Source: Diploptera punctata (taxonomy: Eukaryota; Arthropoda; Insecta; Blattodea; Blaberidae). Taken from it: a stretch of DNA of 64,000 nt. Within the stretch, counting starts at the first letter, position 1, and every line of letters begins with the position of its first letter. A model generated the notes under the pieces. It was given only the letters and a program-made list of their open reading frames with translations. It was not told where the DNA came from and did no database searches. Below are positions 1-10,542 of this stretch, in pieces. The DNA lies in NCBI GenBank assembly GCA_030220185.1, contig JASPKZ010004951.1, forward strand, positions 62,001-126,000, read 5' to 3'. The position numbers and the translations under genes were made by a program.

Positions 1-116
1 GTCGATAATAAACATTTTATCCCTAAATGATTTACAATCCGTTATCACTAATTTTACTTATAAAGAACTTTCTAAATTAAAAATTGCCTATTAATAAAAA
101 AATAGGTATTAGTTTA

Positions 117-546
117 ATTCACTAGCACTACGAGCCCACAGGCCGCGTGGATATATGCTCTCCATACATTCCTATCCTCAGCTGATCTTTTCCAATCATT
201 CCCTATGGAATTTATCTCCCTCGATTCATATTTAATATTGTTCTCTCATCTCATTCTTATATATCTACTGGGCACTTTTAATCTGAGATTCGTACAAGAC
301 GTTTCTTTGCCCCTCTTTAATTCCACGCTCATGCAACATGTCCAGACCATAGCAATCTACGAGACGTAACTATTATTTTTACGTCTAATTTTTCAAAAAG
401 ATCATGTAGCTCAGAATTGTGTAGTTTTCCCAATTTACCTGTCTGTTCGTATCTCTTTGATTAAAATATTTTCTTGAGCACTTTATTCTCAAATATTCTA
501 AATAATTTCTCCTCTCTGAAAATAACTATTTTTTGCATCTATATAA
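117..546 (-). mobile_element. RTE-type LINE, 3' fragment (outer half of a nested locus)
   Basis: This stretch matches 21246-21690 of the nearly complete RTE element base for base over most of its length. It covers the minus-strand C-terminal coding region and the 3' end next to the tandem TTAC-type tail. It stops abruptly near 546, and the next part of the same RTE sequence resumes at about 3375. The two halves are therefore one old copy split by a later insertion. No long reading frame survives. Confidence 0.8.
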
Positions 547-759
547 CAATGCCCCATAGTGGGTTAGCAGATGAAGAAGTGGAGGAAAGATATGACAAGA
601 TAGAAGAGATCGTTGAGAGAGAGAAGAAGGGGCATATGTTATCCTAATGGGTGACTGGAATGTTGTAGTTGGACCCGGTTTCATAAATTTATTCTGTGAA
701 ATCTACTGAACATGTCATAATGTGAGATATATGCCCTGAAAGGCACACTCTCAAAGTTT

Positions 760-985
760 AGTCTCCCTCCCGCGTGGTTTCATCTTCTACCGCTACGCTG
801 CACAGGAAGCAGGTAACGAAAATGGCGGTGTGTTTAGTCTCCCTCCTGCATGGTTTCGTTTTCTACCGCTACTCTGCGCAGGAAGCAGGTAAAGAAAATG
901 GCGGTGGTTTAGTCTCCCTCCCGTGTGGTTTGATTTTTCTACCACTACGCTGCGCAGGAAGCAGGTAAAGAAAACGGCGGTGACT
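760..985 (+). repeat. Three tandem 75-76 bp units around the transposase start
   Basis: Units start at 760, 836 and 911. Each begins agtctccctcc, passes through ttctaccgctacgctg-like sequence, and ends aggaagcaggtaacgaaaatggcggtg or close variants. Units 1 and 2 carry ATGGCGGT. The third unit, which joins the transposase frame, carries ACGGCGGT, so the apparent start codon has been lost there. Local duplication within a transposon 5' region. Confidence 0.85.
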
Positions 986-1982
986 GGAGAGCAGAAGTCT
1001 TTCTGTGTGCTTGAATACCATGTAAACAACTCGGTGATTAGTGTTCAACGGCATTTCTGTACCAAGTATGGAAGAGACCCGCCTATTGGAAAGGCCATTC
1101 GTTCATGGTATGCAAAGTTCAGAGATACGGGCTGCATATGTAAGCGAAAATCGACTGGCTGTCCTTCGACTGGCGAAGGGACAGTGGAACGCGTTAGCAC
1201 ATGTTTTCGTGCGGAGTCCACAGAGAAACCAATCTACCGGGCAGCGAGGGAACTGGAACTTCCACAAAACAACTGTATGGCGGATTCTGCGGAAACGTTT
1301 ACAATTGAAACTCTACCGCTTATACTGGTACAAGCCTTAAAAGACAGTGATTATGATGTGAGAGCGTCCTTCTGTGCTGATTTGCTCGCATTAAAGGAAA
1401 AGGATGGGTTCTCCGAAAGGGTAATTTTCAGTGATGAAGCTATGTTTCACCTTTCCGGGAAAGTGAATAGACACAACGTAAGAATTTGGGGAACTGCTAA
1501 TTCCAATGCAATTGTGGAACACCAACGCAATTCACCCAAAGTGAATGTGTTTTGTGTCATTTCCCATGAAAAGATTTATGGGTCCTTCTTCTTCCTTGAA
1601 CCTACCTGACAGGACATGTTTTTTTCTGGATATGCTGCAACAATGGCTCCTTCCACAGCTCGAAGAAGATAGTGCAGATTTCATTCTACAACTGGATGGT
1701 GCCCCTCCGCATTACCATGGCAGTGTTCGGGACCATCTCAATGAGGCATTGGAACAACGCTGCATAGACCGTGCACCTCAGAATAATCAACATCTCATTC
1801 GTTGGCCACCTCATTCCCCCGACTTGACCCCGTGCGATTTATTCTTGTGGGGTTTCGTAAAGGATCTTGTTTACGTACCACCACTTCCAGCAACATTGGG
1901 TGACCTTCGTACCCGCATCACTGCAGCCATTGCAGAGATTGACCGCAACACACAAGGTTTGGCAGGAGATAGACTATCGGCT
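962..1982 (+). pseudogene. Transposase pseudogene, Tc1/mariner superfamily
   Basis: Transposase remnant read in at least three frames. The N-terminal helix-turn-helix part (KSFCVLEYHVNNSVISVQRH) is followed by a frame change near 1180 into TTVWRILRKRL. It then returns to IFSDEAMFHLSGKVNRHNVR with the first catalytic aspartate. A third frame from 1545 gives LQLDGAPPHYH and HSPDLTPCDLFLWG with the second and third acidic residues. I count about 46 residues between the second and third acids, longer than the 34 of classical mariner. The motif style is that of the DUF4817-associated transposases common in arthropods (family knowledge). Not functional as it stands. Confidence 0.8.
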
Positions 1983-3374
1983 TGATGTGTGTCGTGTTAC
2001 ACGAGGTGCTCACATATAACACTTGTGATATGACTGAGAAAATCTTTGAGAGTTTGCCTTTCTGAGCATATATCTCACATTATGTGACGCTCAATAGATT
2101 TCACAGAATAAATTTATGAAATCGGGTCCATCATACTTACTTGCCCTGTATAGTTGGAAGATATGGATTAGGAAAAAGGAATGAGAGAGGCGAATCACTG
2201 GTGAGTTCTGTAAAAGGAATTCAATGATAACTGGAAATACAATGTTTTTCAACAGCATACACGTGGAGAAGCCCTATGGACAACAAACGATACTAGACCG
2301 ACTACATACTCATACAGAAAATATTCCGAAATTGCTTGAAAAATGCGAAGACCCTACCAGGAGCAGATATCAATTCAGAACATGTGTTACTATAGGCGAA
2401 GAAGATGTTTGCCTGAAGAAGATAGGAGGAAGACAGGCAACAAAGGAGTATGACTTGGAGACACTTAAAACTGAAGAGGAAAGGAGAAAGTTCCAACAAT
2501 ATTTCCAAGAGAAAGCCTCTACCTTGGAAATCGCATATGGCAATAACAAGTAACACTGAAGTCATTTGAAAACCTCTACATAGACAGCTGCAGAAAGAAA
2601 CAATAGGATACAAAGAGAGCAAGACTATTAAGAAATCTTGGGTCACAAAAAAAAAATGTTGGAAAAGATGGAAGAAAGAAGAAAATAGAAAAATAGCAAT
2701 ACAGAAGAAGCCAAAAGAAACTACAGAAAACTAAACTACGAACTTAGAAGAGAAACTCATTAGGCAAAGGAAGAATGGATGAAGCATAAATGTGGAGAAC
2801 TAGAGAACTATCAGTAGTAACATGAATTGCGGTCAAGATGTAAAGCAGAGGATAGCAATGGCGAAAAAAGCTTTTAACAAGAAGAGAAGCATTTTCTGCG
2901 GACACTTGGCAAAAGAATTACGGAAGAGGCCAGTGAAGTGCTTTGTGTGGAGTTCAGCATTGTATGGTGCAGAGACTTGGACATTACGACGGAATGAGGA
3001 AAAGCGAATGAAAACTTTTGAGATGTGGATATGGATAAGGATGGAATGTATAAAATGGACAGACAAAATAAAAAATAAAGATGTGCTATACAGAATGGAT
3101 GAAGAAAGAACAATGCTGGAAATCATAAAGAACAGGACAAGAAAAAAGAAATTTTATTGGCACTGGCTAAGAAAAAACTGCCTGCTGACGGATGCCCTAG
3201 AAGGAATGGTCAGCAGGAAGAAATTTAGGGGCAGAAAATACATCAGATGATAGATAATTTTAAAATAAATGGTTTCCATGCGGATACAAAAAGGAAGGCT
3301 GGGTTAAGGAAAGAGTGGAGAATTTTGAGTTTGCAGTGAAAGACCTGCCCTTTGGGCAGAACACTATACATGTA

Positions 3375-3640
3375 TATATTATAACTGGAAGAATAACAGT
3401 TTTATATATTTTTAGTTTAATATTTTTAGAGGAGTTGGGATAATAAGAGTCCCTATAATGTATAACTTGTTTTCCAGAGTTGAGCCTACGTTTAATTTTT
3501 TGGGCATCTCATTCCAATTTGTAATTATTGTTTCTGGGTTATTAAATTCCGCCACTTCTCCAAATTTTCCCTCGTTTGTCACTAAATGTCCATTCCCATT
3601 TAATAATGTATTTCTACATACCACCTTACATATATATAAA
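3375..3640 (-). mobile_element. RTE-type LINE fragment (second half of the split copy)
   Basis: Matches 21697-21965 of the full RTE copy on the same strand. The minus-strand frame reads RNTLLNGNGHLVTNEG and ITNWNEMPKKLN, corresponding to the segment after the reverse-transcriptase active site. It continues where the 117-546 fragment stops, so both belong to one interrupted element. Confidence 0.8.
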
Positions 3641-3651
3641 TGTAGAGGTAA

Positions 3652-3892
3652 AGTTATCCAACTACAGGCCTTACAAAGCCTTTGGGGTGGCAGGAGGTTA
3701 AGGCTCTCACTTTACTAAACAATCGACATTTGATGTCAACCAAGTTGTCAGCCCTGCGTGAGACGGCCGCCTTTACTCCCAGAAGATCGTCTGGTATTCA
3801 TTTCTGTTAGAGGCTGAGTGTACCCCAGGTTCATATGTCAGTTTAAAAATCCTGACCCCTCCGGTACTGGCATTCTCGACTTTCCGGTTTGT
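3652..3892 (-). mobile_element. tRNA-derived SINE, family C, head truncated
   Basis: Near-copy of 41308-41597: shared blocks include ggttaaggctc, gttgtcagccctgcgtga, acggccgcctttac and ttagaggctgagt. The minus-strand tRNA-like head is cut at about 3892, before its A box. Body only. Confidence 0.75.
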
Positions 3893-4139
3893 GATGTATG
3901 ACGTGGGTTGTAAGGGGTAGTGACGTGTGTATAACCTCTCCTACCTAATTCTCATCCTCACCTTCTCGTGGTACAACCCGTTTTTCACAAACGAGGCTCT
4001 GAGGACCGAGTCACGGCGGTATAACTGTTCCATCAGGTACTGAGTAAATGCGGTATCCTAATGTCTGTCCAGAGACTAAAAGGTAGCAGCCCTACCACTG
4101 GACTACTTAGCGTCGGGCCAGTAACCTGTCCTAAGGAAC

Positions 4140-4352
4140 TTCAAAACTACTTTCAAGTCTCAACACGAAAAAAGCCAGAAGGAATTGAAATATGACGACC
4201 CACAAAATGTTAAGATATCAACCTGCAGGAAGAAGAAGACCAGGACGTCCACTCAAAAGACTTCTGGATGGTGTTTCTCTTGAGGCCGAAACAGGTCAAC
4301 AAATGGCCTAAATTCGTGAATGTACTATGATGATGATGATGATGATGATGAT
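4140..4352 (+). mobile_element. LINE 3'-terminal fragment with (ATG)n tail
   Basis: One frame reads LRYQPAGRRRPGRPLKRLLD, the arginine-rich C-terminus typical of this LINE group. It is followed by a short non-coding stretch and a tandem atg/gat trinucleotide run at 4327-4352. The sequence gatgtatgacgt occurs at 3893-3904 and again at 4350-4361, which could be a target-site duplication enclosing 3905-4349. The 3905-4140 part is unrecognised. Confidence 0.6.
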
Positions 4353-4777
4353 GTATGACGTAACCCCATATATAAATGTAAAATGCTACAATATGGATAT
4401 GCATTTATTTATGGCCTATTTAGGTTTTTTTATTTTAACTTCTCCTTTATCTATTTATGTAAGTATAAATGAATGTACGTATTTATTAAAATATATACTT
4501 CATTCATGCTTTCATAGAATTATCCTATACACTTGAATTCTGTTACATTAGGCCAGAACATGAAATCCAAAATTAGCGAGATTACAATATTTATAAGTAA
4601 GGGGTTTGAGGAGCAACTGTGAAGCTAAATTTAGCGCCTTTTGAAATAAAATTGCATTGTTTCATTCTGCACAGCATCTGCATAGAAGAAAGAAACAGAT
4701 TCCAGCTCATTTTTTTTACAAAGGTGTATGCACTTTAAACTAAAAAGTCTTCTCTCTCTACAAAATAGGAGAATGTT

Positions 4778-4814
<37 letters not shown>

Positions 4815-4825
4815 ATAATTACGTG

Positions 4826-5118
4826 GACTATTTAACTCATGCCCCAAATGGGAGTCAGTGACCAATCGCGTTTCAATGAATTTTGCTTTACAACCAATCA
4901 CAGTCGTGTTTTATCTCAATTTTTTCAATTTAATTTTATCATATTAAAGAAAGCTCCTCCTTTTTAACATTCTGAATAGGCCAAAGAATTATTTTCAAGT
5001 AACCAACTCATGCCCCAAATGGGAGCCAGTGACCAATCGCGTTTCAATGAATTTTGATATACAACCAATCACAGTCGTGTTTTATCTCAATTTTATCAAT
5101 TTAATTTTATCATATTAA
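4826..5118. repeat. Tandem 170-bp unit; second copy split by the TTAA element
   Basis: Unit 1 (about 4830-5001) begins actcatgccccaaatggg, passes through gaccaatcgcgtttcaatga, and ends gccaaagaattattttcaag. Unit 2 starts near 5005, runs to 5118, is broken by the element at 5119-6598, and resumes at 6599-6656. An inverted copy of the same sequence lies at about 7490-7605. Confidence 0.8.
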
Positions 5119-6598
5119 GGTACGTACACACTTGCGCGCCGCGCGCGCGCACCATGTTCGTCAGATTTGGACGGGGTTTTAAGGTGCGCGCGAACGGCGC
5201 GCGCGTCTATCACCACGATCCACCCATTGTCGGTTTTTTCCACAAACACTTTGATGGTTCGCTGTTTAGATTTGGACGGGTACCTGAGGGGTTCGTTGTT
5301 TTCGGTGCGCACCTATTATTTGAGTATGGAGTGGTCAGTATGGAGGATCATTTTTAAAAATCATTGAAAGGAGATGCCTGTTTTTTTTCAATGTTATGTG
5401 TTTTTTTTCATGTGTACTGTAATTGTGTGAATAAATTAGAATTATTTAGAAAACATTATTTATTTAAGACGTTCATTTCATAATATTATGCATGAAGTAT
5501 ACCAACAAGAATGGACAAATCATTTGAGAAGAATGGCAAGAAATAGACTTCCAAAATTGGCATTCCAATATACCCCAACTGGACATAGGGACCAAGGAAG
5601 ACCAAAACATCGGTGGAAAGATCAAGACCATCTTCGCTAGGTTTACCGTACAGGTCACACGGCCTAAAACGAATTTGTTCAAGATGATGATGATGATGAT
5701 GAAGTATCACAAAACAATACAATATATAAACACATTTATTACTAATTATTTATTTATTTCTTCAAAGACTCCAAAGAGCAAGATTGCTCATGTTAAGGGG
5801 CAATATACAAAAAATAATGGCCATAAAACAATTAACAATAAAAACAAGAAAACAAATTCAGGCATAAGTTTAAATAATACAAATTACTATAGATGCACAA
5901 TATATATACACATATAAATACAATATTTAAACAGGATAATATTAATAATAATAAAATTAACAAAATTAACTAAGAAAGCAAAGAGAAAAAATATGTTTTA
6001 ATACAATTAGAAAAATGTTTAACATTCGTGAAATGTTGATATTCAGTAGGTAAGTTATTGTAATGGTTGATTAATGCATAACGAATTCCTTTTATACCTT
6101 TTTTTTTGAGAAACTAGTATATTTGTGCAATAAAGTACAACCTCTAGTATAATAATCATGTACATCTTTATTAAAAATTAAGGTCATGTTATGGTGAGAT
6201 AGATTCTTAATAATTTTAAACATATATATACAAATCATATATTTTTTAAATTCCTTTAATGCTATAATATTTGAAAAAGTATAAATAAAGTTATAAGATG
6301 TAATAAGTAATAAGCGTGACCAGACGTCCCGATTTAGGCGGGACAGTCCCGATTTTTAACAATTTGTCCCGCGGAATTTTAAAAAAAGTCCCTATTTTTG
6401 GGAAAGAATGCAGGACAAGCGGGAGAACGGAAAGGGAATAGACATGGTTGGTTACACCTGCTCTGCAAAATGTCTACTGAAGGTTTGTGGGTTTCCTATG
6501 GATCGCAGGAGGTTCGTTGAAATTAATAATTTCGATGAACATAACACGCGCCGCGCGCGCGCCGTTCGTGTTCGCGGCGCGCATATGTGTACGTACCT
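5119..6598. mobile_element. TTAA-flanked DNA transposon, non-autonomous
   Basis: Terminal inverted repeats start ggtacgtacacacttgcgcg at the left. The right end is the reverse complement of ggtacgtacacatatgcgcg, and both continue into very CG-rich alternating sequence. The target is TTAA (5115-5118 and 6599-6602). The empty site is visible in the first tandem unit at about 4942-4951 (atattaaaga). TTAA duplication is the piggyBac-type signature, but no transposase is present and the ends are not a standard piggyBac terminus, so assignment is tentative. Inside are a LINE fragment (5501-5698), an AT-rich stretch and a gtcccg-rich block near 6320-6390. Confidence 0.8.
5501..5698 (+). mobile_element. 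LINE 3'-terminal fragment with (GAT)n tail inside the TTAA element
   Basis: The frame reads QEWTNHLRRMARNRLPKLA then TGHRDQGRPKHRWKDQ, the conserved C-terminus of the same LINE group as at 50783-54035. It ends in a gat repeat at 5682-5700. Flanks atgaagtat at 5492-5500 and 5699-5707 are consistent with a 9-bp target duplication. Confidence 0.7.
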
Positions 6599-6939
6599 TT
6601 AAAGAAAGCTCCTCCTTTTTAACATTCTGAATAGGCCAAAGAATTATTTTCAAGTAAGTAGTCAGGAAAGAAATACGGCTACCAGATTGCATATATAATG
6701 CACGAATACACATACCGCTTGCGGGATATAATAGAGAAACATTCATAGTAATTGTTTATACCACAGTAAAAAGAAACCACTGTTTTAACTTTCTTAAACG
6801 TATTATTTCCCAGGAATTTACGTTCCAGAAAAGTATAATTGACATATTTATATCATAGGACATCAGAATTAATTAATAACCTATAATGTTGGTTATAAAA
6901 AGTTTGATGTGTCTCATTTTTTCTCCACTAGGGTGCATT

Positions 6940-7470
6940 CTTACAATATTGCGATCCTTTGAAAAAAAATAATATGATCTGGTTGTAGTAATGAACAAAT
7001 GAAGCATAACAAACGTTTCTCATTTGTTTTCAAATACCGCCGCTTATATTAAATATATAAATATTTTAAAATAACTATATTTAAATAATGATTTGTGAGT
7101 AAACAGCTTCATTTTATTCGTTAAATAGTCCTAACAAATGTCACTCTTTATTTCCAAATTATCATAAGTAATGCCACGAGTGATTTCCAAAGTATCGATA
7201 AATTCACGACTCACGAAGTGAGGAGTGAATTTATCTAGAGAATTTGGAAATCAAGAGTGGCATTTGTTAGGACTATTTAACGAATAAAATTAAGCTGTTT
7301 ACTCACAAATCATTATTTAACTATAGTTATTTTAAAATATTTATATATTTAATGTAAACGGCGATGTTTGAAAACAAATGAGAAACGATAGGTACGCTTC
7401 TACTGCTTCTTTTGTTTATCACTGCAACCAGATCATACTATTTATTGCCAAAGGAACCCAATATTGTAAG
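6940..7470. repeat. Large palindrome with arms of about 230 bp
   Basis: The left arm (about 6940-7167) and right arm (about 7236-7470) are inverted copies. Shared blocks include cttacaatattg, atgatctggttg, tttctcatttgttttcaaa, attttaaaata, aaatgatttgtgag and gttaaatagtcctaacaaat. The spacer reads atgccacgagtgatttcc and actcacgaagtgaggagtg. An inverted copy of the spacer lies at about 7606-7665, and a third copy of one arm at 32035-32345. No reading frame. Foldback or MITE-derived. Confidence 0.8.
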
Positions 7471-7489
7471 GAGGAGCTTTCTTTAATAT

Positions 7490-7605
7490 GGTAATTATAA
7501 CACTGATAAATATTTGGTGAAACACGACTCTGATTGGTTGTAAAACAGAAATCATTGAAACGTGATTGGTCATTGACTCCCATTTGGGGCATGAGTTAAA
7601 TAGTC
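7490..7605 (-). repeat. Inverted copy of the 4826 tandem unit
   Basis: Contains the reverse complement of the 4830-4960 unit: gaggagctttctttaatatg at the left and cccatttggggcatgagtta at the right. Together with 4826-5118 it brackets about 2.8 kb as an outer inverted repeat. Confidence 0.75.
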
Positions 7606-7748
7606 TAGATAAATTCGCTCCACACTTCGTGAGTCGTAAACGTATCGAAATCACTCGTGGCATTACTTATGAAAATGCTTTGAAACAGGGTTGGATTAAT
7701 CTCTCTTAGCAGCAGGAGTTTTATTCATCAAGTAAATAATAAAATTAC

Positions 7749-8130
7749 GTCCACCGCTGTGGTCTCGGGGTAGCGTGGTGCCTTGTCACGCAGCGGGCCT
7801 GGGTTCGATCCCCGGTCGGGACAGTTTTTCTGGGTGAGATTTTTATCGGGGTTTTTCCTCACCTGTAAGACTAATGTCAGGAATACTTTAAGGCCCAAAC
7901 GGTCCCCGAAATCATATGGCCATCGTAATCATCAACATTCATATTCATCTAAGGTTAAGCTTAGGATTAGGGACTCTCCTGGCGCACCATTAACATCACC
8001 CATCATATCATCGGGGCAACGTAACCCCGCCTTCCAGGCGCCCCAACCTCAGAAGTGGGTTACAAGTACGCCACGCCAGGAGAGAAACCAGGAATGTCAA
8101 AAGACAAACCTGGGGCATTTAAAAAAAATA
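7749..8130 (+). mobile_element. tRNA-derived SINE, family A, tail type 1
   Basis: The head gtccaccgctgtggtctcgg holds an A-box-like stretch and ggttcgatccccgg is a B box, as in a pol III tRNA promoter. The body contains tttttctgggtgaga, cacctgtaagacta and acggtccccgaaatcat. The tail contains catcggggcaacgtaacccc and aacctggggcatt, ending in an A-rich run. Flanks resemble an ataaaatta duplication. Confidence 0.85.
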
Positions 8131-8425
8131 AAATTAGTGTTATCAACTTTACTATTTTGCGTTGCAAGTCTAAACGTATCTCTTTTTCAGTATAATCTTA
8201 CGTTTTGTTGAATCTTCACATGTCATATGCCATCCAGGTCTTACAGGGTCACGATCTGTCTTGAGAAGATGTTTTAAACTCTGGATCACACACACTCCTT
8301 TTAACCACAAAAGGACATGGAGAGCCTCTCTGGATGAGTGAACAGCTCAATGTCAGGCCACTTCCGAAATAACACTGACATTTAAAACCACACACATCAT
8401 TCACTCATTTATTCATATTAACAAG
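8131..8425. other. No recognised feature
   Basis: AT-rich sequence without a convincing reading frame or repeat match to the rest of the window. Confidence 0.5.
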
Positions 8426-8429
8426 GTGA

Positions 8430-8610
8430 ATACGATATGGATGATTATGATAGCCAGATTATATTTAACGCCATTTGGGCTTTAAAGTTTACGGTCGTTT
8501 GTTTTACAATTAAGGAAATGTCCCAAAAATAAACCTCACCCACAGGAAACTGTCCTGACTGGGCCCGCTCCTACGCGACAACATTACCCCGAGACCATAG
8601 CTGTACCAAA
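8430..8610 (-). mobile_element. SINE family A, degenerate minus-strand copy
   Basis: The reverse complement retains tggtctcggggtaat, the gcgggcccagtcaggacag-like head and the cctcacc body motif, but with many substitutions. An old copy. Confidence 0.65.
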
Positions 8611-9249
8611 ATGTGTCATTTAAAAAAGCAATCTACACAAACAAGAGGTATTTTTTCTTTGTGATGTTCACTATAAGAAAACCTATGTTTCCGTTACGAT
8701 TACTAGAATCCAAATCATTATCCATGGTATAATGACGATTCAGATTAAAGTAACCTTAGAACAGGGTTTCGCATATTATGAGAAATGTATAAAATTGTGA
8801 TACAAATAGTTCCAGGAAGAAAGATAAAAACAAAAACAAATAACGCACTCTTTTTTCGGTTGGTGAATTATGTAATACATAGGGGCCTATTTAATTTTCA
8901 AGGACAGATAGAAAGTCGGGTTTTACAATTGATTTCTGGTATTTTCGAAACAAATTCGTGAAAATGCAATCATTGTAACGTATACCATTCATCTTATGTC
9001 GAATCTCATCATTTCTAATAAGTAAGTATTAGCTTAAACTGCACGTCTTATCTATTCAACAACTGATACTAAACAATACCCCCAGAATAGGCTTACAATG
9101 AACATTTTGGTATGGAATGATGTGGTTATTGGGACTATTCCAGGATAAATAAAAAATATATATCCAAAATGTATGCCAAATAAAATTAATATTTGCATAA
9201 ACTTAGTTACGGATCTGCAGTCAGCCAATTGAATTAAGCTTATTTAGTT
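8611..9249. other. No recognised feature
   Basis: AT-rich intergenic or intronic sequence. I see no gene, SINE head or inverted repeat. Confidence 0.5.
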
Positions 9250-9385
9250 TTATCATATCATCGGGGTAACGTAACTCCGCTTTTTAGGCGCCCCAACTTA
9301 AGAAGTGGGTTACAATTAAGCCAATGCCAGGAGAGAACACCAGAAATGTCGAAATGACAACCTGGGGCATTGAATAAAAAATGTA
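9250..9385 (+). mobile_element. SINE family A, tail-only fragment (type 1)
   Basis: Matches the tail of 7749-8130: atcatcggggtaacgtaact, aggcgccccaact, agaagtgggttacaa, gccaggagaga and acctggggcattgaa. The tRNA-like head is absent, so it is 5' truncated. Confidence 0.75.
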
Positions 9386-10243
9386 TAACATTGAAACAAA
9401 ATAATTTAATTCAACTCTATTGGTTGTCTAAATATTACAGGACTTCTGACGTAGGAAGGGCAGATTACTACAACCTGAATCAGTAATAAACTTCGACCGT
9501 CCAACTATGAATGACATAAGAAGTTAAAAAGAGGAACAACATTTCGAACTTCAAATTAATAAATTTCAAAGCGTGCTCGGTGCAGAAATTGGTTTATACG
9601 AGAAAAGGGTTTAATTTGGAAATAACTTGGCTATTTAATTTAGGAAGTCATGCCTTTGTTGTGTTGGTGCTCTAATTATATAGTTAACTATGTCTGAGAT
9701 ATTCCTACTTTAAAGCCTCATAGAGATAAGCAATATTTTATTAAATATTTTCTTTAATACATAGTCAACTCCGTGAAACTTCATCATCCATTCTTGGAGA
9801 ACCTGTATTCAACTCGGCTATTGTGTTCTTCCTAACTATTTTCGACCCTACATTTTTCCTTAGATTGAATCTGGTGAGCATGTAGAGCAGCGATGTAAAA
9901 CACGAGCTCCGTGAGACGGTGCGCTCCGATATGCACCAGGAGCGCTCCGCTGGACAGGTAACGCTACCTGGTGACTTGGTTCAGTTTCACTCGTCAAACG
10001 TAATCATAACTATAGCTACGTTCAGCATGAAAACCTTGCGAGAATCAAGCCTTCGTATTTTTTGGCACAGAATATCTCTCCCAAATTTGAAACGGTTAAA
10101 TTAGCTAATTCGATGAAAAAACAAGCCAAAAACATAAAAATCGCCTTTAAAACAAATAAAAACTGAACAACATCATATCAAACAAAATTGAAATAACAAA
10201 TAAATACTAAAATAAAGGCGTTAATAAACTAATGTAGAAAATT
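9386..10243. other. No recognised feature
   Basis: Mostly AT-rich. A more GC-rich patch at about 9895-9975 (gagctccgtgagacggtgcg) looks like a fragment of a dispersed repeat, but I cannot name it. Confidence 0.4.
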
Positions 10244-10540
10244 GTGATAAGTTTTACATCGGTTGAACAACAAGAAATTTTAACACATGATACACTGAAC
10301 ATTAAAAAAAATATTAATAACGAAGAAAAATCAAGTTTTGCCAAACATATACTAGAAACGGGTCATCAGTTGGACAAAATCGATAATACTATGTCAAAAT
10401 TACACAGAAAGAATAACGAAACAAGATTAGCATCCTAGAAGACACAGACATTTTAAAAGAAACTGAGAATAAAGACTTGCTCAACAAGAACACGCCCGCA
10501 GACCTGATCCCGTTGTACAACTTATACAACAACATTAGTG
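10244..10540 (+). pseudogene. Penelope-like element C-terminal (GIY-YIG region) fragment
   Basis: The frame reads SSFAKHILETGHQLDKIDNT, then MSKLHRKNN, then after a frame change LEDTDILKETENKDLLN. This resembles the tail of the GIY-YIG endonuclease part of arthropod Penelope-like retroelements (FAKH...GH...IE.TM..LH pattern). The catalytic GIY-YIG motif is not in this piece. The fragment at 55085-55400 carries a matching YAKHLINAGHQMNTIEN segment. Confidence 0.55.
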
Positions 10541-10542
10541 TT

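Larger units (their letters stand above)
670..2148 (+). mobile_element. Tc1/mariner-superfamily transposon (DDE/D), decayed
   Basis: The ends are inverted repeats: 671-755 (ggacccggtttcataaattt...) against the reverse complement of 2040-2127. The right end continues to a cttgccctg terminus followed by TA. The left end lacks about 20 terminal bases, so the two ends are unequal. The element sits inside the endonuclease region of the surrounding LINE, whose reading frame is recognisable on both sides. Confidence 0.8.
547..3374 (+). mobile_element. 5'-truncated LINE inserted into the RTE copy, itself split by a mariner relative
   Basis: Plus-strand non-LTR retrotransposon remnant. 547-669 reads as endonuclease-domain protein (ADEEVEERYDKIEEIVE, then a GDWN motif after a frame change). 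Coding similarity resumes after 2150 (GRYGLGKRNERGES). The C-terminal part at 2822-3250 has the LINE-type ALYGAETWTLRRNEEKRM segment and a final NCLLTDALEGMV segment. The 3' end near 3330-3374 reads gcagtgaaagacctgccc, also found at the end of one SINE tail type. Frames are broken in several places. The exact clade is unclear. Confidence 0.7.

Noticed and set aside
4327..4404. Short open frames rich in Met or His
   Set aside because: They translate an atg/cat microsatellite at a LINE tail.
7749..7822. Functional tRNA genes at the SINE heads
   Set aside because: The pol III boxes are good but the heads lack full cloverleaf pairing and continue into SINE bodies repeated many times.
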